In this document: one piece after another, positions 24,047-32,414 of the stretch | Layout of the letters: each line of letters starts with the position of its first letter | Position numbering within the stretch: position 1 is the first letter of the stretch | DNA from: an uncultured Lachnospiraceae bacterium | GTDB lineage: Bacteria; Bacillota_A; Clostridia; Lachnospirales; Lachnospiraceae | DNA: 35,845 nt | Assembly: GCA_947302185.1 (NCBI GenBank) | Contig: CAMYVI010000002.1 | Coordinates: 1 to 35,845, forward strand | Direction of reading: 5' to 3' | Translations under genes and position numbers: made by a program | The notes under the pieces: generated by a model | The model's input: only the letters and a program-made list of their open reading frames with translations | The model's database searches: none | Told to the model about the DNA's origin: nothing

Positions 24047-24277
24047 ATGAGAAAAAGAGGTGTAGTACAGTATACCAAAAGCATGTCAGAACTACACAGA
24101 TACAACAGTATTAAGGAAGCAGAGACCGTTTACAGTATCTCTCATATTTCGGGCGTATGCCGGAGACACAGGAAATCGGACGGAGGTTATGTGTGGCGGT
24201 ATGCGGACGATAACGATCCGATGTCGGAGCATTATACTGAAATAAAAGCGGATCGGGAAAAACCCTGTGAGCCGTAG
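24047..24277 (+). CDS. Stand-alone NUMOD1-like DNA-binding mini-protein
   Basis: A 76-residue basic protein. Residues ~13-50 match the NUMOD1 pattern: YNSIKEAETVYSISHISGVC, then RRHRKSDGGYVWRY. NUMOD1 is a helix-turn-helix-like module normally attached to homing endonucleases, and no nuclease domain is present here. A very strong AAAGGAGG (24034-24041) lies five bases before ATG 24047, which decides the start over a longer frame from 24014. The last ten residues and the stop codon are encoded by the first unit of the 65-bp repeat array. The role is unknown; a small DNA-binding regulator or a remnant of a mobile intron endonuclease are both possible. Confidence 0.7.
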   Translation: MRKRGVVQYTKSMSELHRYNSIKEAETVYSISHISGVCRRHRKSDGGYVWRYADDNDPMSEHYTEIKADREKPCEP

Positions 24278-24440
24278 GCACCTGCTGATCACGCTTCATT
24301 CCCGAATCAAGAGCGGATCGGGAAAAATCCTGTGAGCTGTGAGCATCTGCTGATCACACTTCATTCCCGAATCAAGGGCGGATCGGAAAATCTTGTGAGC
24401 CTTAACACTTGTCGACCTCACTTCATTCTGCTAAACTAAG
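24247..24440 (+). repeat. Three tandem 65-bp repeats with conserved fold
   Basis: Units are at 24247-24311, 24312-24376 and 24377-24440. Units 1 and 2 differ at about six of 65 positions; unit 3 is diverged and one base shorter. In units 1 and 2 GATCGGGAA near the 5' end pairs with TTCCCGAATC near the 3' end (one bulged base), and GTGA pairs with TCAC inside; the latter is also kept in unit 3. An inner GCC-GTA-GGC hairpin of unit 1 (24271-24279) is GCT-GTG-AGC in unit 2 (24336-24344), a compensated pair change. No spacers are present, so this is not a CRISPR array. Confidence 0.8.
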
Positions 24441-24647
24441 GATTGGAATTTTACGGGCGTTATCCTTACCGTGCCGCTTTGAGCATGTGCCGGTTCCGCC
24501 CGTATCGCCGGTTAATTAAGATTTATAGAAAGGAGAAGCTGTCGGATGCGGTTCTTCGGAGTTATGCGCGTGCGCTTTGCTCCCGGAACGATATGCTTAA
24601 ACGGGCAGTAATTGCACGCCGGTGTATGATCGGACAGCACAGGAATT
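24441..24647. other. Leader region between the repeats and metY
   Basis: 207 nt without a recognised family gene. A 21-codon open frame (24546-24611) behind AGGAG is listed separately. A 74-codon frame from TTG 24443 is basic, has no ribosome site and overlaps the metY start, so it is probably spurious. No SAM-I riboswitch, T-box or clear promoter was found upstream of metY. Confidence 0.4.
24546..24611 (+). CDS. Possible 21-residue leader peptide upstream of metY
   Basis: ATG at 24546 with AAAGGAG ending ten bases upstream (24535). It encodes a short basic peptide (MRFFGVMRVRFAPG...) containing two Met and one Cys codon and ending TAA at 24609, 36 bases before metY. The spacing is on the long side and there is no repeated amino-acid run typical of attenuators, so this is only a candidate. 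Confidence 0.2.
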   Translation: MRFFGVMRVRFAPGTICLNGQ

Positions 24648-25931
24648 ATGGCAGAGTGGAATATTGAGACAAAATGCGTACAGAGTGGATACAGACCGGG
24701 AAACGGCGAACCGAGAGAAGTACCGATTTACCAGAGCACTACTTTCAAATATGATACAAGCGAAGATATGGCGAAGCTTTTTGACCTTGAGGCGGCCGGA
24801 TATTTCTACACAAGGCTTCAGAATCCGACGAACGATTTGGTAGCAGCAAAAATTGCGGCTATGGAAGGCGGAACAGCTGGTATGCTGACATCCAGCGGTC
24901 AGGCAGCGAATTTTTATTCTGTCTTCAATATTGCAAATGCAGGAGACCATATCGTGTCCAGTGCATCCATTTACGGGGGAACATTTAATCTTTTCAACGT
25001 TACGATGCGCAAGATGGGAATTGATTTTACTTTTGTCTCCCCGGACTGCACCGAAGAAGAACTCGACGCAGCGTTCAAACCGAATACAAAGGCTGTTTTC
25101 GGCGAATCAATCGCAAACCCTGCTTTGACGGTTCTTGATTTTGAAAAATTTGCCAATGCCGCTCATCGGCACGGCGTTCCGCTCATCGTTGATAATACGT
25201 TCCCGACACCTGTGAACTGCCGTCCGATCGAGCATGGAGCCGATATCGTTACGCATTCTACGACAAAATACATGGATGGTCACGGCTCATGCGTGGGAGG
25301 TGCCATTGTTGATTCCGGAAAGTTCGACTGGATGGCCAACGCGGAGCGTTTCCCCGGCCTTACGACACCGGATGAAAGCTATCACGGTATCGTTTATGCA
25401 GAGAAATTCGGTCTTGAAGGAGCTTTTATCACGAAAGCTACATCCCAGCTCATGCGTGACTTCGGTTCCATTCAGTCACCGCAGGATGCATACATCCTCA
25501 ATATCGGGCTTGAAAGTCTGCATGTCCGAATGAAGCAGCACTGTGCCAATGGTCTTGCTCTGGCCAAATTCCTGTCCGGAAGTGATAAGGTCGAATCAGT
25601 AGCATATCCGGGTCTGCCGGGCGACAAGTATTATGATGTGGCTATGAAGTATATGCCGAACGGAACATGCGGCGTTGTCTCTTTCTGTGTGAAGGGAGGA
25701 AGAGCGGCTGCTGAGAAGTTCATGCACGAACTGAAGGTCTTTGCAATCGAGACACATGTAGCGGATGCAAGAAGCTGCTGCCTGCATCCGGCAAGCTCGA
25801 CCCATCGCCAGCTGACGGAAGAAGAGCTCATCGCATGCGGAGTTCCCGGAAACCTGATCAGAATGTCCTGCGGTATCGAGGGGACGGATGATCTGATCGC
25901 CGATGTAGCGAATGCTCTTGAGAAGATCTGA
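24648..25931 (+). CDS. metY: O-acetylhomoserine sulfhydrylase (aminocarboxypropyltransferase)
   Basis: A 427-residue PLP enzyme of the Cys/Met metabolism family that makes homocysteine (or methionine) from O-acetylhomoserine and sulfide (or methanethiol). It has PIYQSTTFKY, YTRLQNPTND, the SSGQAANFY loop, VDNTFPTPVNCRPIEHGAD, PLP-binding Lys207 in THSTTKYMDGHG, and SLRFGVHPASTTH-like ending SCCLHPASSTHRQL. The ~427-residue length and insertion pattern fit MetY rather than the shorter MetB/MetC. AGGAA sits close to the ATG. It is single, and ended by the bidirectional hairpin at 26015. Methionine-related control is likely, but no known riboswitch is upstream. Confidence 0.95.
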   Translation: MAEWNIETKCVQSGYRPGNGEPREVPIYQSTTFKYDTSEDMAKLFDLEAAGYFYTRLQNPTNDLVAAKIAAMEGGTAGMLTSSGQAANFYSVFNIANAGDHIVSSASIYGGTFNLFNVTMRKMGIDFTFVSPDCTEEELDAAFKPNTKAVFGESIANPALTVLDFEKFANAAHRHGVPLIVDNTFPTPVNCRPIEHGADIVTHSTTKYMDGHGSCVGGAIVDSGKFDWMANAERFPGLTTPDESYHGIVYAEKFGLEGAFITKATSQLMRDFGSIQSPQDAYILNIGLESLHVRMKQHCANGLALAKFLSGSDKVESVAYPGLPGDKYYDVAMKYMPNGTCGVVSFCVKGGRAAAEKFMHELKVFAIETHVADARSCCLHPASSTHRQLTEEELIACGVPGNLIRMSCGIEGTDDLIADVANALEKI

Positions 25932-26014
25932 TAAGTCTCTTCTTTCCCTGAATCCGGTGCTGATTGTCAAAGCTGCGAATCAGTGAGATCCGAAAAATTA
26001 CGGTTAGATATGAA

Positions 26015-26068
26015 AAGCACCTGTGCGGGACGACATCTCGGGATGCAGCCTGCTCAGGTGCTTCTTTT
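26015..26068. terminator. Terminator between convergent metY and DUF1846 genes
   Basis: AAGCACCTG (26015-26023) pairs with CAGGTGCTT (26055-26063). CTTTT follows on the + strand and AAAA precedes, giving TTTT on the - strand, so it can serve both directions. Confidence 0.75.
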
Positions 26069-26129
26069 GATTCGGGTGAAATATGTGACAAATGTCTGCG
26101 GAGCATACATTTGCATAAGCAAAGCTAAG

Positions 26130-27608
26130 TTAACGCAAAATCTTCTTATTCTCATAGACCGGCTCGCAGGTCATCTGAACTCCGAGCTTCTGCATGAGCC
26201 TCCGGTCGACCTGAGAGAGCATTACGGAACAGTGAGCCTGGCAGCCGCGAAGCTGCGGAAGCGCTGCCATCACTTCTTCGGCTGTCGGATCCGTAGCAGC
26301 TGACACGGAAAGGGCATAAAGAACCTCATCGGTGTGCAGCCGGGGATTCCTTGCTCCGAGATACTTCGTTTTCAGCGTCTGAATCGGCTGGATTGCTTCA
26401 GGTGAGATGATTTTGATATCATGCTGTATTCCCGCAATCTTTTTGAGGGCATTCAGGAGAACTGCGGAAGTAGGACCGAGCAGTTCGGATGTTTTTCCGG
26501 TGACTATTGTGCCGTCGGTCAGCTCGATGGCGGCAGCGGCAGCTCCGGTCTCTTCAGCCCGCTTCATAGCCGGTGCTATGACGCGGCGGTCGCTCTTGGA
26601 TACATGAGCCTGTTTCATAATCATTTCGATTTTGTCTGCTTCATCCTCATAGCGCGTGCCGTCGGCGAGACCGACGAGGGCTTCATAATAGCGCCGGATA
26701 ATTTCCTGTCTGGAGGCTTCGCGGCATACTTCGTCATCAATGATGCATTTGCCCGCCATGTTGACTCCCATATCGGTAGGAGATTTATACGGGCATTTTC
26801 CGTAGATATTTTCAAAGATTGCCTGAAGGACCGGGAAGGCCTGAACGTCGCGGTTGTAGTTAACAGTTGTTTCCCCGTATGCTTCCAGGTGGAAGGGGTC
26901 GATCATGTTGACGTCGTTCAGATCTGCGGTGGCTGCCTCGTATGCGAGATTTACCTCGTGCTTGAGAGGAAGATTCCAGATCGGGAAAGTTTCGAATTTA
27001 GCATAGCCGGCGTCTATACCGCGCTTGTGATCGTGATACAGCTGGGAGAGGCATGTGGCAAGCTTGCCCGATCCGGGTCCCGGAGCAGTCACGATGACGA
27101 GGGGATGAGATGTTTCGATATAGTCGTTCTTTCCGTAGCCTTCGTCGCTGACGATGAGCGGTACATTATGAGGATATCCCTTGATAATATAGTGCATGTA
27201 CACCCGGATACCATAATTCTCGAGATGATTTTTGAAAAGGACCGCGGCATCCTGCCCGGTGAACTGGGTGATTACTACGGACCCGACATAAAGGCCGCAG
27301 TCACGGAATTCATTGATGAGACGCAATACGTCTGTATCATAAGTGATTCCGAGGTCGCCTCTGACTTTATTGTTCTCTATGTCTGTGGCTGAGATGGCAA
27401 TTACGATTTCAGTCTGATCCTTAAGCTGGAGCAGCATGCGAAGCTTGGAATCGGGCTGGAAGCCGGGGAGTACACGGGATGCATGATAATCATCGAATAG
27501 CTTGCCGCCGAATTCCAGATAGAGCTTGCCGCCGAATGTGCTGATTCGCTCCCGGATCATATCGGACTGCATTTCAAGATACTTTTCGTTGCTGAAGCCG
27601 ATTTTCAT
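26130..27608 (-). CDS. DUF1846 family protein
   Basis: A 492-residue conserved protein of unknown function (DUF1846), recognised from its N-terminal KIGFSNEKYLEMQSDMIRERI, the FGGKLFDDYHASRVLPGF stretch, VVITQF, the VTAPGPGSGKLATCLSQLYHD loop (a nucleotide-binding-like Gly-rich/GK segment near residue 180) and the C-terminal LGARNPRLHTDEVL. The ATG at 27608 is preferred over one 33 bases upstream because AGGAGGAGGAAATA precedes it. It is monocistronic, reads towards metY, and has its own promoter in the ftsH intergenic region. The GPGSGK loop hints at nucleotide binding, but the reaction is unknown. Confidence 0.9.
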   Translation of the reverse strand: MKIGFSNEKYLEMQSDMIRERISTFGGKLYLEFGGKLFDDYHASRVLPGFQPDSKLRMLLQLKDQTEIVIAISATDIENNKVRGDLGITYDTDVLRLINEFRDCGLYVGSVVITQFTGQDAAVLFKNHLENYGIRVYMHYIIKGYPHNVPLIVSDEGYGKNDYIETSHPLVIVTAPGPGSGKLATCLSQLYHDHKRGIDAGYAKFETFPIWNLPLKHEVNLAYEAATADLNDVNMIDPFHLEAYGETTVNYNRDVQAFPVLQAIFENIYGKCPYKSPTDMGVNMAGKCIIDDEVCREASRQEIIRRYYEALVGLADGTRYEDEADKIEMIMKQAHVSKSDRRVIAPAMKRAEETGAAAAAIELTDGTIVTGKTSELLGPTSAVLLNALKKIAGIQHDIKIISPEAIQPIQTLKTKYLGARNPRLHTDEVLYALSVSAATDPTAEEVMAALPQLRGCQAHCSVMLSQVDRRLMQKLGVQMTCEPVYENKKILR

Positions 27609-27706
27609 TATTTCCTCCTCCTGCTGTCTGAAGGTGCTCATTGACTTAATGTGAGCAGTTCGAGCCTGGTTGTATCTGCGGATTCATAGTTCAATCACAT
27701 TTTTCT

Positions 27707-27736
27707 AATATAACAGAACTTATAAAAAGATGTAAA
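27707..27736 (-). promoter_or_regulatory. Promoter of the DUF1846 gene
   Basis: Read on the - strand: TTTACA (27736-27731), an 18-bp spacer and TATATT (27712-27707), leaving a ~90-nt leader before the ATG. Confidence 0.55.
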
Positions 27737-27833
27737 GGGAAAATCGGGATAAGAACAGAAATAGTATTAATCCGATCGGGACAGTCTGCGAGGACATTTT
27801 AGAAAAGTTTTACAGGAAAGGGAATACATGTTC

Positions 27834-27862
27834 TTGCATATTTGATGCAAAATTCATATAAT
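27834..27862 (+). promoter_or_regulatory. ftsH promoter with overlapping palindrome
   Basis: TTGCAT (27834-27839), a 17-bp spacer and a perfect TATAAT (27857-27862). The -35 is the left arm of TTGCAT-ATTTG-ATGCAA (27834-27850), a perfect 6-bp inverted repeat lying between -35 and -10. That is a favourable position for a repressor operator. Confidence 0.65.
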
Positions 27863-27934
27863 GATTTATGTCTGTCTGAGGGCGGACGTGGCTGAAATGC
27901 AGAAGTGATTTTTTCAGCCGATGAAAGGAGCATG

Positions 27935-30235
27935 ATGGACAATAACAGAAATAATAATAATCAGAATGATAACGGCAATCGGAACCGTCAGTCACTGATT
28001 ATTTTCCTGGTATGTCTGATGGTCGGACTCATAGGTATGAGTCTCTTCTCAGGTCTGCTGGATACGTCGACATCCAGGAAGATAACTTATGACAAGTTCA
28101 TAGAGATGCTGGAGAACAAGGAAGTCAAGTCTGTTACGATCAAAAATTCGACGCTTGAAATTGAGCCGAATACCGAAACTGACGAGACGGGGAACATTAC
28201 TTATCACACAGCCATGACGGAAGACGAGACAGCATTGACTGAACGCCTTGCCAAATACGATGTTGAATTCTCGAAGGAGGAGACTTCGGTAGTAAGCGAA
28301 ATAGTCTATTCTCTGCTTAGTTTTCTGATTCCGTTTATTCTTTTCATGGTCATCCTCAGCGTTTTTATGGGACGGATGAACCGGGGCGGCGGAGTGATGG
28401 GAGTCGGCAAAAGCAAAGCCAAAGCTTACGTACAGAAAGATACCGGCATAACTTTCCGCGATGTAGCCGGTGAGGATGAGGCTAAGGAAAGCCTGCAGGA
28501 ATGTGTGGATTTTCTTCATAATCCCGGAAAATTCTCGGCTATAGGAGCCAAACTTCCGAAAGGAGCGCTTTTGGTAGGACCTCCCGGAACAGGCAAGACG
28601 CTGCTCGCCAAGGCTGTGGCCGGGGAAGCAAAAGTCCCGTTCTTCTCTCTATCCGGCTCTGAATTTGTGGAAATGTTCGTCGGCGTCGGAGCGAGCCGTG
28701 TCAGAGACCTGTTCGAGGAGGCGAAAAAGAACGCTCCCTGCATCATTTTTATTGATGAGATCGACGCGATAGGAAAGACTCGGGACAGCGGAAGATTCGG
28801 AGGAAATGACGAGCGTGAACAGACGCTGAATCAGCTTCTTGCCGAGATGGACGGATTTGATGCGACCAAAGGCCTGCTGATCCTGGCGGCAACAAACAGA
28901 CCGGAAATTCTCGATCCGGCTCTTCTCCGCCCGGGTCGTTTTGACCGGCGTGTCATAGTTGACAGACCGGATCTTAAAGGCCGGGTTGCAATACTGAAGG
29001 TTCATGCAAAAGATGTCCTGATGGACGATACAGTTGATCTTGACGCCATCGCGCTTGCTACAGGCGGTGCAGTCGGCTCCGATCTGGCCAATATGATCAA
29101 TGAGGCTGCTATTCTTGCCGTACGCAACGGAAGGCATCAGGTCAGTCAGAAAGATCTCCTTGAGGCAGTGGAAGTGGTTCTCGTCGGCAAGGAGAAGAAA
29201 GACCGTATTCTCAGCATTGAAGAGCGTAGAATTGTATCTTACCATGAGATCGGACATGCGCTCTGTTCCGCTTTGCAGAAAAACTCAGAGCCTGTACAGA
29301 AGATAACGATCATCCCGAGGACGATGGGTGCTCTCGGTTATGTTATGAACGTGCCGGAAGAGGAGAAGTATCTGAATACCAAAAAGGAACTGGAAGCACA
29401 GCTTGTCATGACTCTCGGCGGAAGAGCAGCCGAGGAGATCGTATTTGACACAGTAACGACCGGTGCCGCAAATGACATTGAGAAGGCTACCAAAATTGCC
29501 CGTGCAATGATTACGCAGTATGGTATGTCGGAACGTTTCGGTCTTATGGGGCTCGCCAGTGTTGAGAGTCAGTATCTGGACGGCAGAGCAGTGCTCAACT
29601 GCGGCGATCAGACCGCTACGGAGATCGATCATGAGGTCATGATCCTGCTGAAGAGATCTTATGAAAAGGCAGTTGCTCTTCTCAGCGCACACCGCGGGAC
29701 GCTGAATCAGCTTGCTGAGTATCTGATTCAGAAAGAGACAATCACCGGGAAAGAGTTTATGCGCATTTTCAGACAGGTAGAAGGTCTCCCGGAGCCGGAT
29801 CCCGAAACAGAAGAGAGCAATATCGATAATAAACGTGTGATTCAGCAGGAAAGTGTCGGATATTCACCTGTACCCGGTCAAAATATCGGACCGGAGGCGC
29901 CTTATCGGGACCCGTCTTCAGCGGTTGAATATCCGGAAAGACAGCAGCTTCCAAATGCCGCAAATAACGGGAACAGCGGGCTGCAGAATGAAGGAATGCC
30001 GTATCCGCCGAGAAATATCGGTAACGGCATGGGCGACGGGAACCAGATGCCTATGCCGCCGCAGGGACCTCGGTATCCCCAGGGACAGAACAGAAATTCG
30101 GGCAGCGGACCGCAGATTCCGGGATATATGCAGCGAACACCAATCGTCAGGCCGAATGCACAGCAGCAGTCTGACTATCCTGAACCTCAGGATGAGGAGC
30201 AGGAAGACTACAGGAATAACTTGAACGAAGTGTAA
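27935..30235 (+). CDS. ftsH: ATP-dependent zinc metalloprotease FtsH
   Basis: A 766-residue membrane-bound AAA+ protease for quality control of membrane and regulatory proteins. It has an Asn-rich N-terminus, TM1 (~18-40), a small extracytoplasmic domain, and TM2 (~130-155). Walker A is GPPGTGKT (215-222) and Walker [12 protein letters not shown], followed by the SRH region [10 protein letters not shown]. The zinc site is H437-E438-x-x-H441 (HEIGH, where HEAGH is usual) with Asp514 as third ligand. Residues ~625-766 are a Pro/Asn/Gln/Gly-rich tail, extending the usual ~600-650-residue protein by over 100. ATG 27935 is preferred to 27932 for better spacing from AAAGGAG. A terminator follows. 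Confidence 0.96.
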   Translation: MDNNRNNNNQNDNGNRNRQSLIIFLVCLMVGLIGMSLFSGLLDTSTSRKITYDKFIEMLENKEVKSVTIKNSTLEIEPNTETDETGNITYHTAMTEDETALTERLAKYDVEFSKEETSVVSEIVYSLLSFLIPFILFMVILSVFMGRMNRGGGVMGVGKSKAKAYVQKDTGITFRDVAGEDEAKESLQECVDFLHNPGKFSAIGAKLPKGALLVGPPGTGKTLLAKAVAGEAKVPFFSLSGSEFVEMFVGVGASRVRDLFEEAKKNAPCIIFIDEIDAIGKTRDSGRFGGNDEREQTLNQLLAEMDGFDATKGLLILAATNRPEILDPALLRPGRFDRRVIVDRPDLKGRVAILKVHAKDVLMDDTVDLDAIALATGGAVGSDLANMINEAAILAVRNGRHQVSQKDLLEAVEVVLVGKEKKDRILSIEERRIVSYHEIGHALCSALQKNSEPVQKITIIPRTMGALGYVMNVPEEEKYLNTKKELEAQLVMTLGGRAAEEIVFDTVTTGAANDIEKATKIARAMITQYGMSERFGLMGLASVESQYLDGRAVLNCGDQTATEIDHEVMILLKRSYEKAVALLSAHRGTLNQLAEYLIQKETITGKEFMRIFRQVEGLPEPDPETEESNIDNKRVIQQESVGYSPVPGQNIGPEAPYRDPSSAVEYPERQQLPNAANNGNSGLQNEGMPYPPRNIGNGMGDGNQMPMPPQGPRYPQGQNRNSGSGPQIPGYMQRTPIVRPNAQQQSDYPEPQDEEQEDYRNNLNEV

Positions 30236-30240
30236 AAGGA

Positions 30241-30270
30241 AAAGGCTGTCGCATAAGCGCAGCCTTTTTT
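30241..30270 (+). terminator. Intrinsic terminator after ftsH
   Basis: AAAGGCTG-(T)-CGC-ATAA-GCG-CAGCCTTT: an 11-bp stem with one bulged T, ending in a six-T run, 5 bases after the ftsH stop. Confidence 0.88.
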
Positions 30271-30290
30271 CATAATAGTGAGGAGATGAT

Positions 30291-32207
30291 ATGGAAGCAG
30301 AAAAAGAGTTCATTATTGATGAAGAGTTGAAAAAGCTTCCCGGACGTCCGGGCGTTTATATAATGCATGACCTGCACGATACGATTATCTATGTAGGAAA
30401 AGCCGTGAGCTTAAAGAACCGGGTCCGCCAATATTTTCAGCAAGGCTACAAAAAAAGTCCCAAGATACAGAGGATGGTCAGAAATATCGATCATTTTGAA
30501 TATATTGTGACAGACTCCGAACTGGAGGCGCTGGTACTGGAATCGAATCTGATCAAAGAGCACAGGCCTAAGTATAACACAATGCTTAAGGACGATAAGA
30601 GCTACCCATATATCCGCGTCACGATTAATGAGGCTTATCCCCGCATAATGCTTGCGCGAAATATGAAAAAGGATAAGGCTTTATATTTTGGTCCTTATGT
30701 CAATTCTACTGCAGTAAGAGATACTATAGAACTTCTTCGAAAACTGTATAAAATCAGGTCCTGCAGCAAGAAACTTCCCGAAGATATCGGTAAGGACAGA
30801 CCTTGCCTGTATTATCACATAGGTCAGTGTCAGGCGCCCTGCCGGGGAAGCATTACGGAAGAGTCGTACAGGGAGAATATTGACAGGTCGGTGTACTTTC
30901 TCAAAGGGCATTATCAGGAAGAAATCGATCATCTGAAGCAATTGATGCTGACAGCATCAGAGGATATGCGCTTTGAGGAAGCGGCTTCTTACAGAGATCT
31001 GATAGAGAGCGTGAAACAGATAGGACAGAGGCAGAAAATTACGGGTACGAACGGTGATGACCGCGATATCATTGCCATCGCAATGGATGCAGTTACCGGT
31101 AATGATCCGGATCAGGAATATGATTTCAGTGAGAGCGGTCAGGAAGCGCATCCGGATTTTTTAGGCACGCGAAATGCGGTTGTACAGGTATTTTTTGTTC
31201 GCGGCGGAAAGCTGATAGGCAGAGAGCACTTTTTCCTCACTGCAGACGATACGGATGATCCCAGACAGGTCCTGTCGAGCTTCATTACCCAATACTATTC
31301 CGCGGCGCCTTTTATTCCCAGGGAGCTCATGATAGAGACGGAGATTCCGGATCGGGAGTTGATCGAGCAGTGGCTTACGAGGCATAGGGGGGCAAAAGTA
31401 ACGGTCCGCGTACCTCAGAGAGGTATGAAGGAAAAGCTTGTCTCCCTCGCACATGATAACGCTGAGATGGTCCTTTCAAAGGATCGTGAAAGACTGAAGC
31501 GCGAAGAACTGCGCACAATCGGAGCAGTACGGGAGATAGCCGCACTGCTTGGTCTTGAAAAAGCTGACCGAATGGAATCTTATGATATTTCCAATATCAG
31601 CGGCTTTGATTCCGTAGGTTCTATGATCGTCTATGAAAAAGGAAAACCGAGGAAAAGTGATTACAGGAAATTCCGTATCAAATGGGTCGACGGTCCGAAC
31701 GATTACGCCAGTATGGAAGAAGTTCTGACCAGAAGGTACACAAGAGCGAAGGAGGGGGATGAAGGATTCTCGAAACTTCCGGATGTCATTCTGATGGATG
31801 GCGGGAAAGGTCAGGTCCATGTAGCCGAGAAAGTAGTTCGCGGCCTTGGCTTTTCCATTCCTGTCGCAGGCATGGTGAAGGATGATTTCCACAGGATCAG
31901 AGGACTCTATTTCCGTGACCGGGAAATTCCGATTGATAAGGATTCGGAAGGGTTTAAACTGCTAACGAGAATTCAGGATGAGGTTCATCGATTCGCGATT
32001 GAGTATCACAGGCAGCTTCGCAGTAAAGGTCAGGTCCATTCTGTTCTCGATGATATTGAGGGAATCGGACCTGCGCGTAGAAAAGCTCTTATGCGGACAT
32101 TTAAGACGATCGAGGCAGTGAGAGATGCTTCGATGGATGAACTTCTTCACGCGCCTTCTATGAATGAGCGGGCAGCAAAGAACGTATATGATTTTTTTCA
32201 TAAATGA
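30291..32207 (+). CDS. uvrC: Excinuclease ABC subunit C
   Basis: A 638-residue nucleotide-excision-repair nuclease that cuts both sides of a UvrAB-marked lesion. The N-terminal GIY-YIG domain is seen from GVYIMHD (21) through YVGKA (34-38), with VRQYF following. The cysteine-containing [12 protein letters not shown] segment and the UVR UvrB-binding motif (~207-242, [13 protein letters not shown]) come next. The RNase H-like C-terminal nuclease holds [10 protein letters not shown] and LMDGGKGQV, and the tandem HhH is at ~580-636 ([13 protein letters not shown]). GAGGAG (30280-30285) precedes the ATG. It starts 21 bases after the ftsH terminator, so its promoter may lie within ftsH or depend on read-through. 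Confidence 0.97.
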   Translation: MEAEKEFIIDEELKKLPGRPGVYIMHDLHDTIIYVGKAVSLKNRVRQYFQQGYKKSPKIQRMVRNIDHFEYIVTDSELEALVLESNLIKEHRPKYNTMLKDDKSYPYIRVTINEAYPRIMLARNMKKDKALYFGPYVNSTAVRDTIELLRKLYKIRSCSKKLPEDIGKDRPCLYYHIGQCQAPCRGSITEESYRENIDRSVYFLKGHYQEEIDHLKQLMLTASEDMRFEEAASYRDLIESVKQIGQRQKITGTNGDDRDIIAIAMDAVTGNDPDQEYDFSESGQEAHPDFLGTRNAVVQVFFVRGGKLIGREHFFLTADDTDDPRQVLSSFITQYYSAAPFIPRELMIETEIPDRELIEQWLTRHRGAKVTVRVPQRGMKEKLVSLAHDNAEMVLSKDRERLKREELRTIGAVREIAALLGLEKADRMESYDISNISGFDSVGSMIVYEKGKPRKSDYRKFRIKWVDGPNDYASMEEVLTRRYTRAKEGDEGFSKLPDVILMDGGKGQVHVAEKVVRGLGFSIPVAGMVKDDFHRIRGLYFRDREIPIDKDSEGFKLLTRIQDEVHRFAIEYHRQLRSKGQVHSVLDDIEGIGPARRKALMRTFKTIEAVRDASMDELLHAPSMNERAAKNVYDFFHK

Positions 32208-32227
32208 AATCCGTTCTTTAATAAAAT

Positions 32228-32288
32228 GACAGGATTGCGTAAGCATGGGACGATCCGTAATCGACTTTTGGCATCTTAATCATAAAAT
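32228..32288 (+). repeat. Dispersed intergenic repeat, family A copy 2
   Basis: It follows uvrC by 20 bases. It shares GACAGGATT, the TGC-GTAA-GCA hairpin, the 22-nt block (32250-32271, identical to 5622-5643) and the TCTTNATCAT-AAAATG end with copy 1. It sits directly upstream of the hprK promoter. Confidence 0.75.
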
Positions 32289-32308
32289 GTGATTGTTCTG
32301 AAAGTATA

Positions 32309-32337
32309 TTGGAATAGCAGACACGGTATGATAAAAT
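32309..32337 (+). promoter_or_regulatory. hprK promoter
   Basis: TTGGAA (32309-32314), a 17-bp spacer and TAAAAT (32332-32337) with an extended -10 TG at 32329-32330. Likely drives hprK-glcK. Confidence 0.65.
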
Positions 32338-32414
32338 ATTAGCAGATTAACTGATATGTTTGACTGGTCAGAAAACTGAACAGTTGAAGAAGTGACAGCA
32401 ATCGGGAGATTTAG

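Larger units (their letters stand above)
27609..27934. other. 326-nt divergent intergenic region (DUF1846 / ftsH)
   Basis: It holds the - strand promoter (27707-27736) for the DUF1846 gene and the + strand promoter (27834-27862) with a palindrome for ftsH, separated by about 100 nt. No gene is seen in between. Confidence 0.6.

Noticed and set aside
24306..24330. SAM-I riboswitch core upstream of metY, because ATCAAGAGCGG resembles its opening
   Set aside because: The GGTGGAGGGA, GATGAAACCCGGCAACC and kink-turn parts are absent, and the stretch is part of the 65-bp repeat.
24247..24440. CRISPR array
   Set aside because: The 65-bp units are directly adjacent with no variable spacers, only three copies, and no cas genes in the window.
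24443..24667. 74-residue basic open frame before metY
   Set aside because: TTG start without a ribosome site; it runs into metY in another frame and has no recognisable domain.
26421..27392. 323-residue open frame on the + strand
   Set aside because: Antisense to the DUF1846 gene, without a ribosome site or family features, in codon phase with the real gene.
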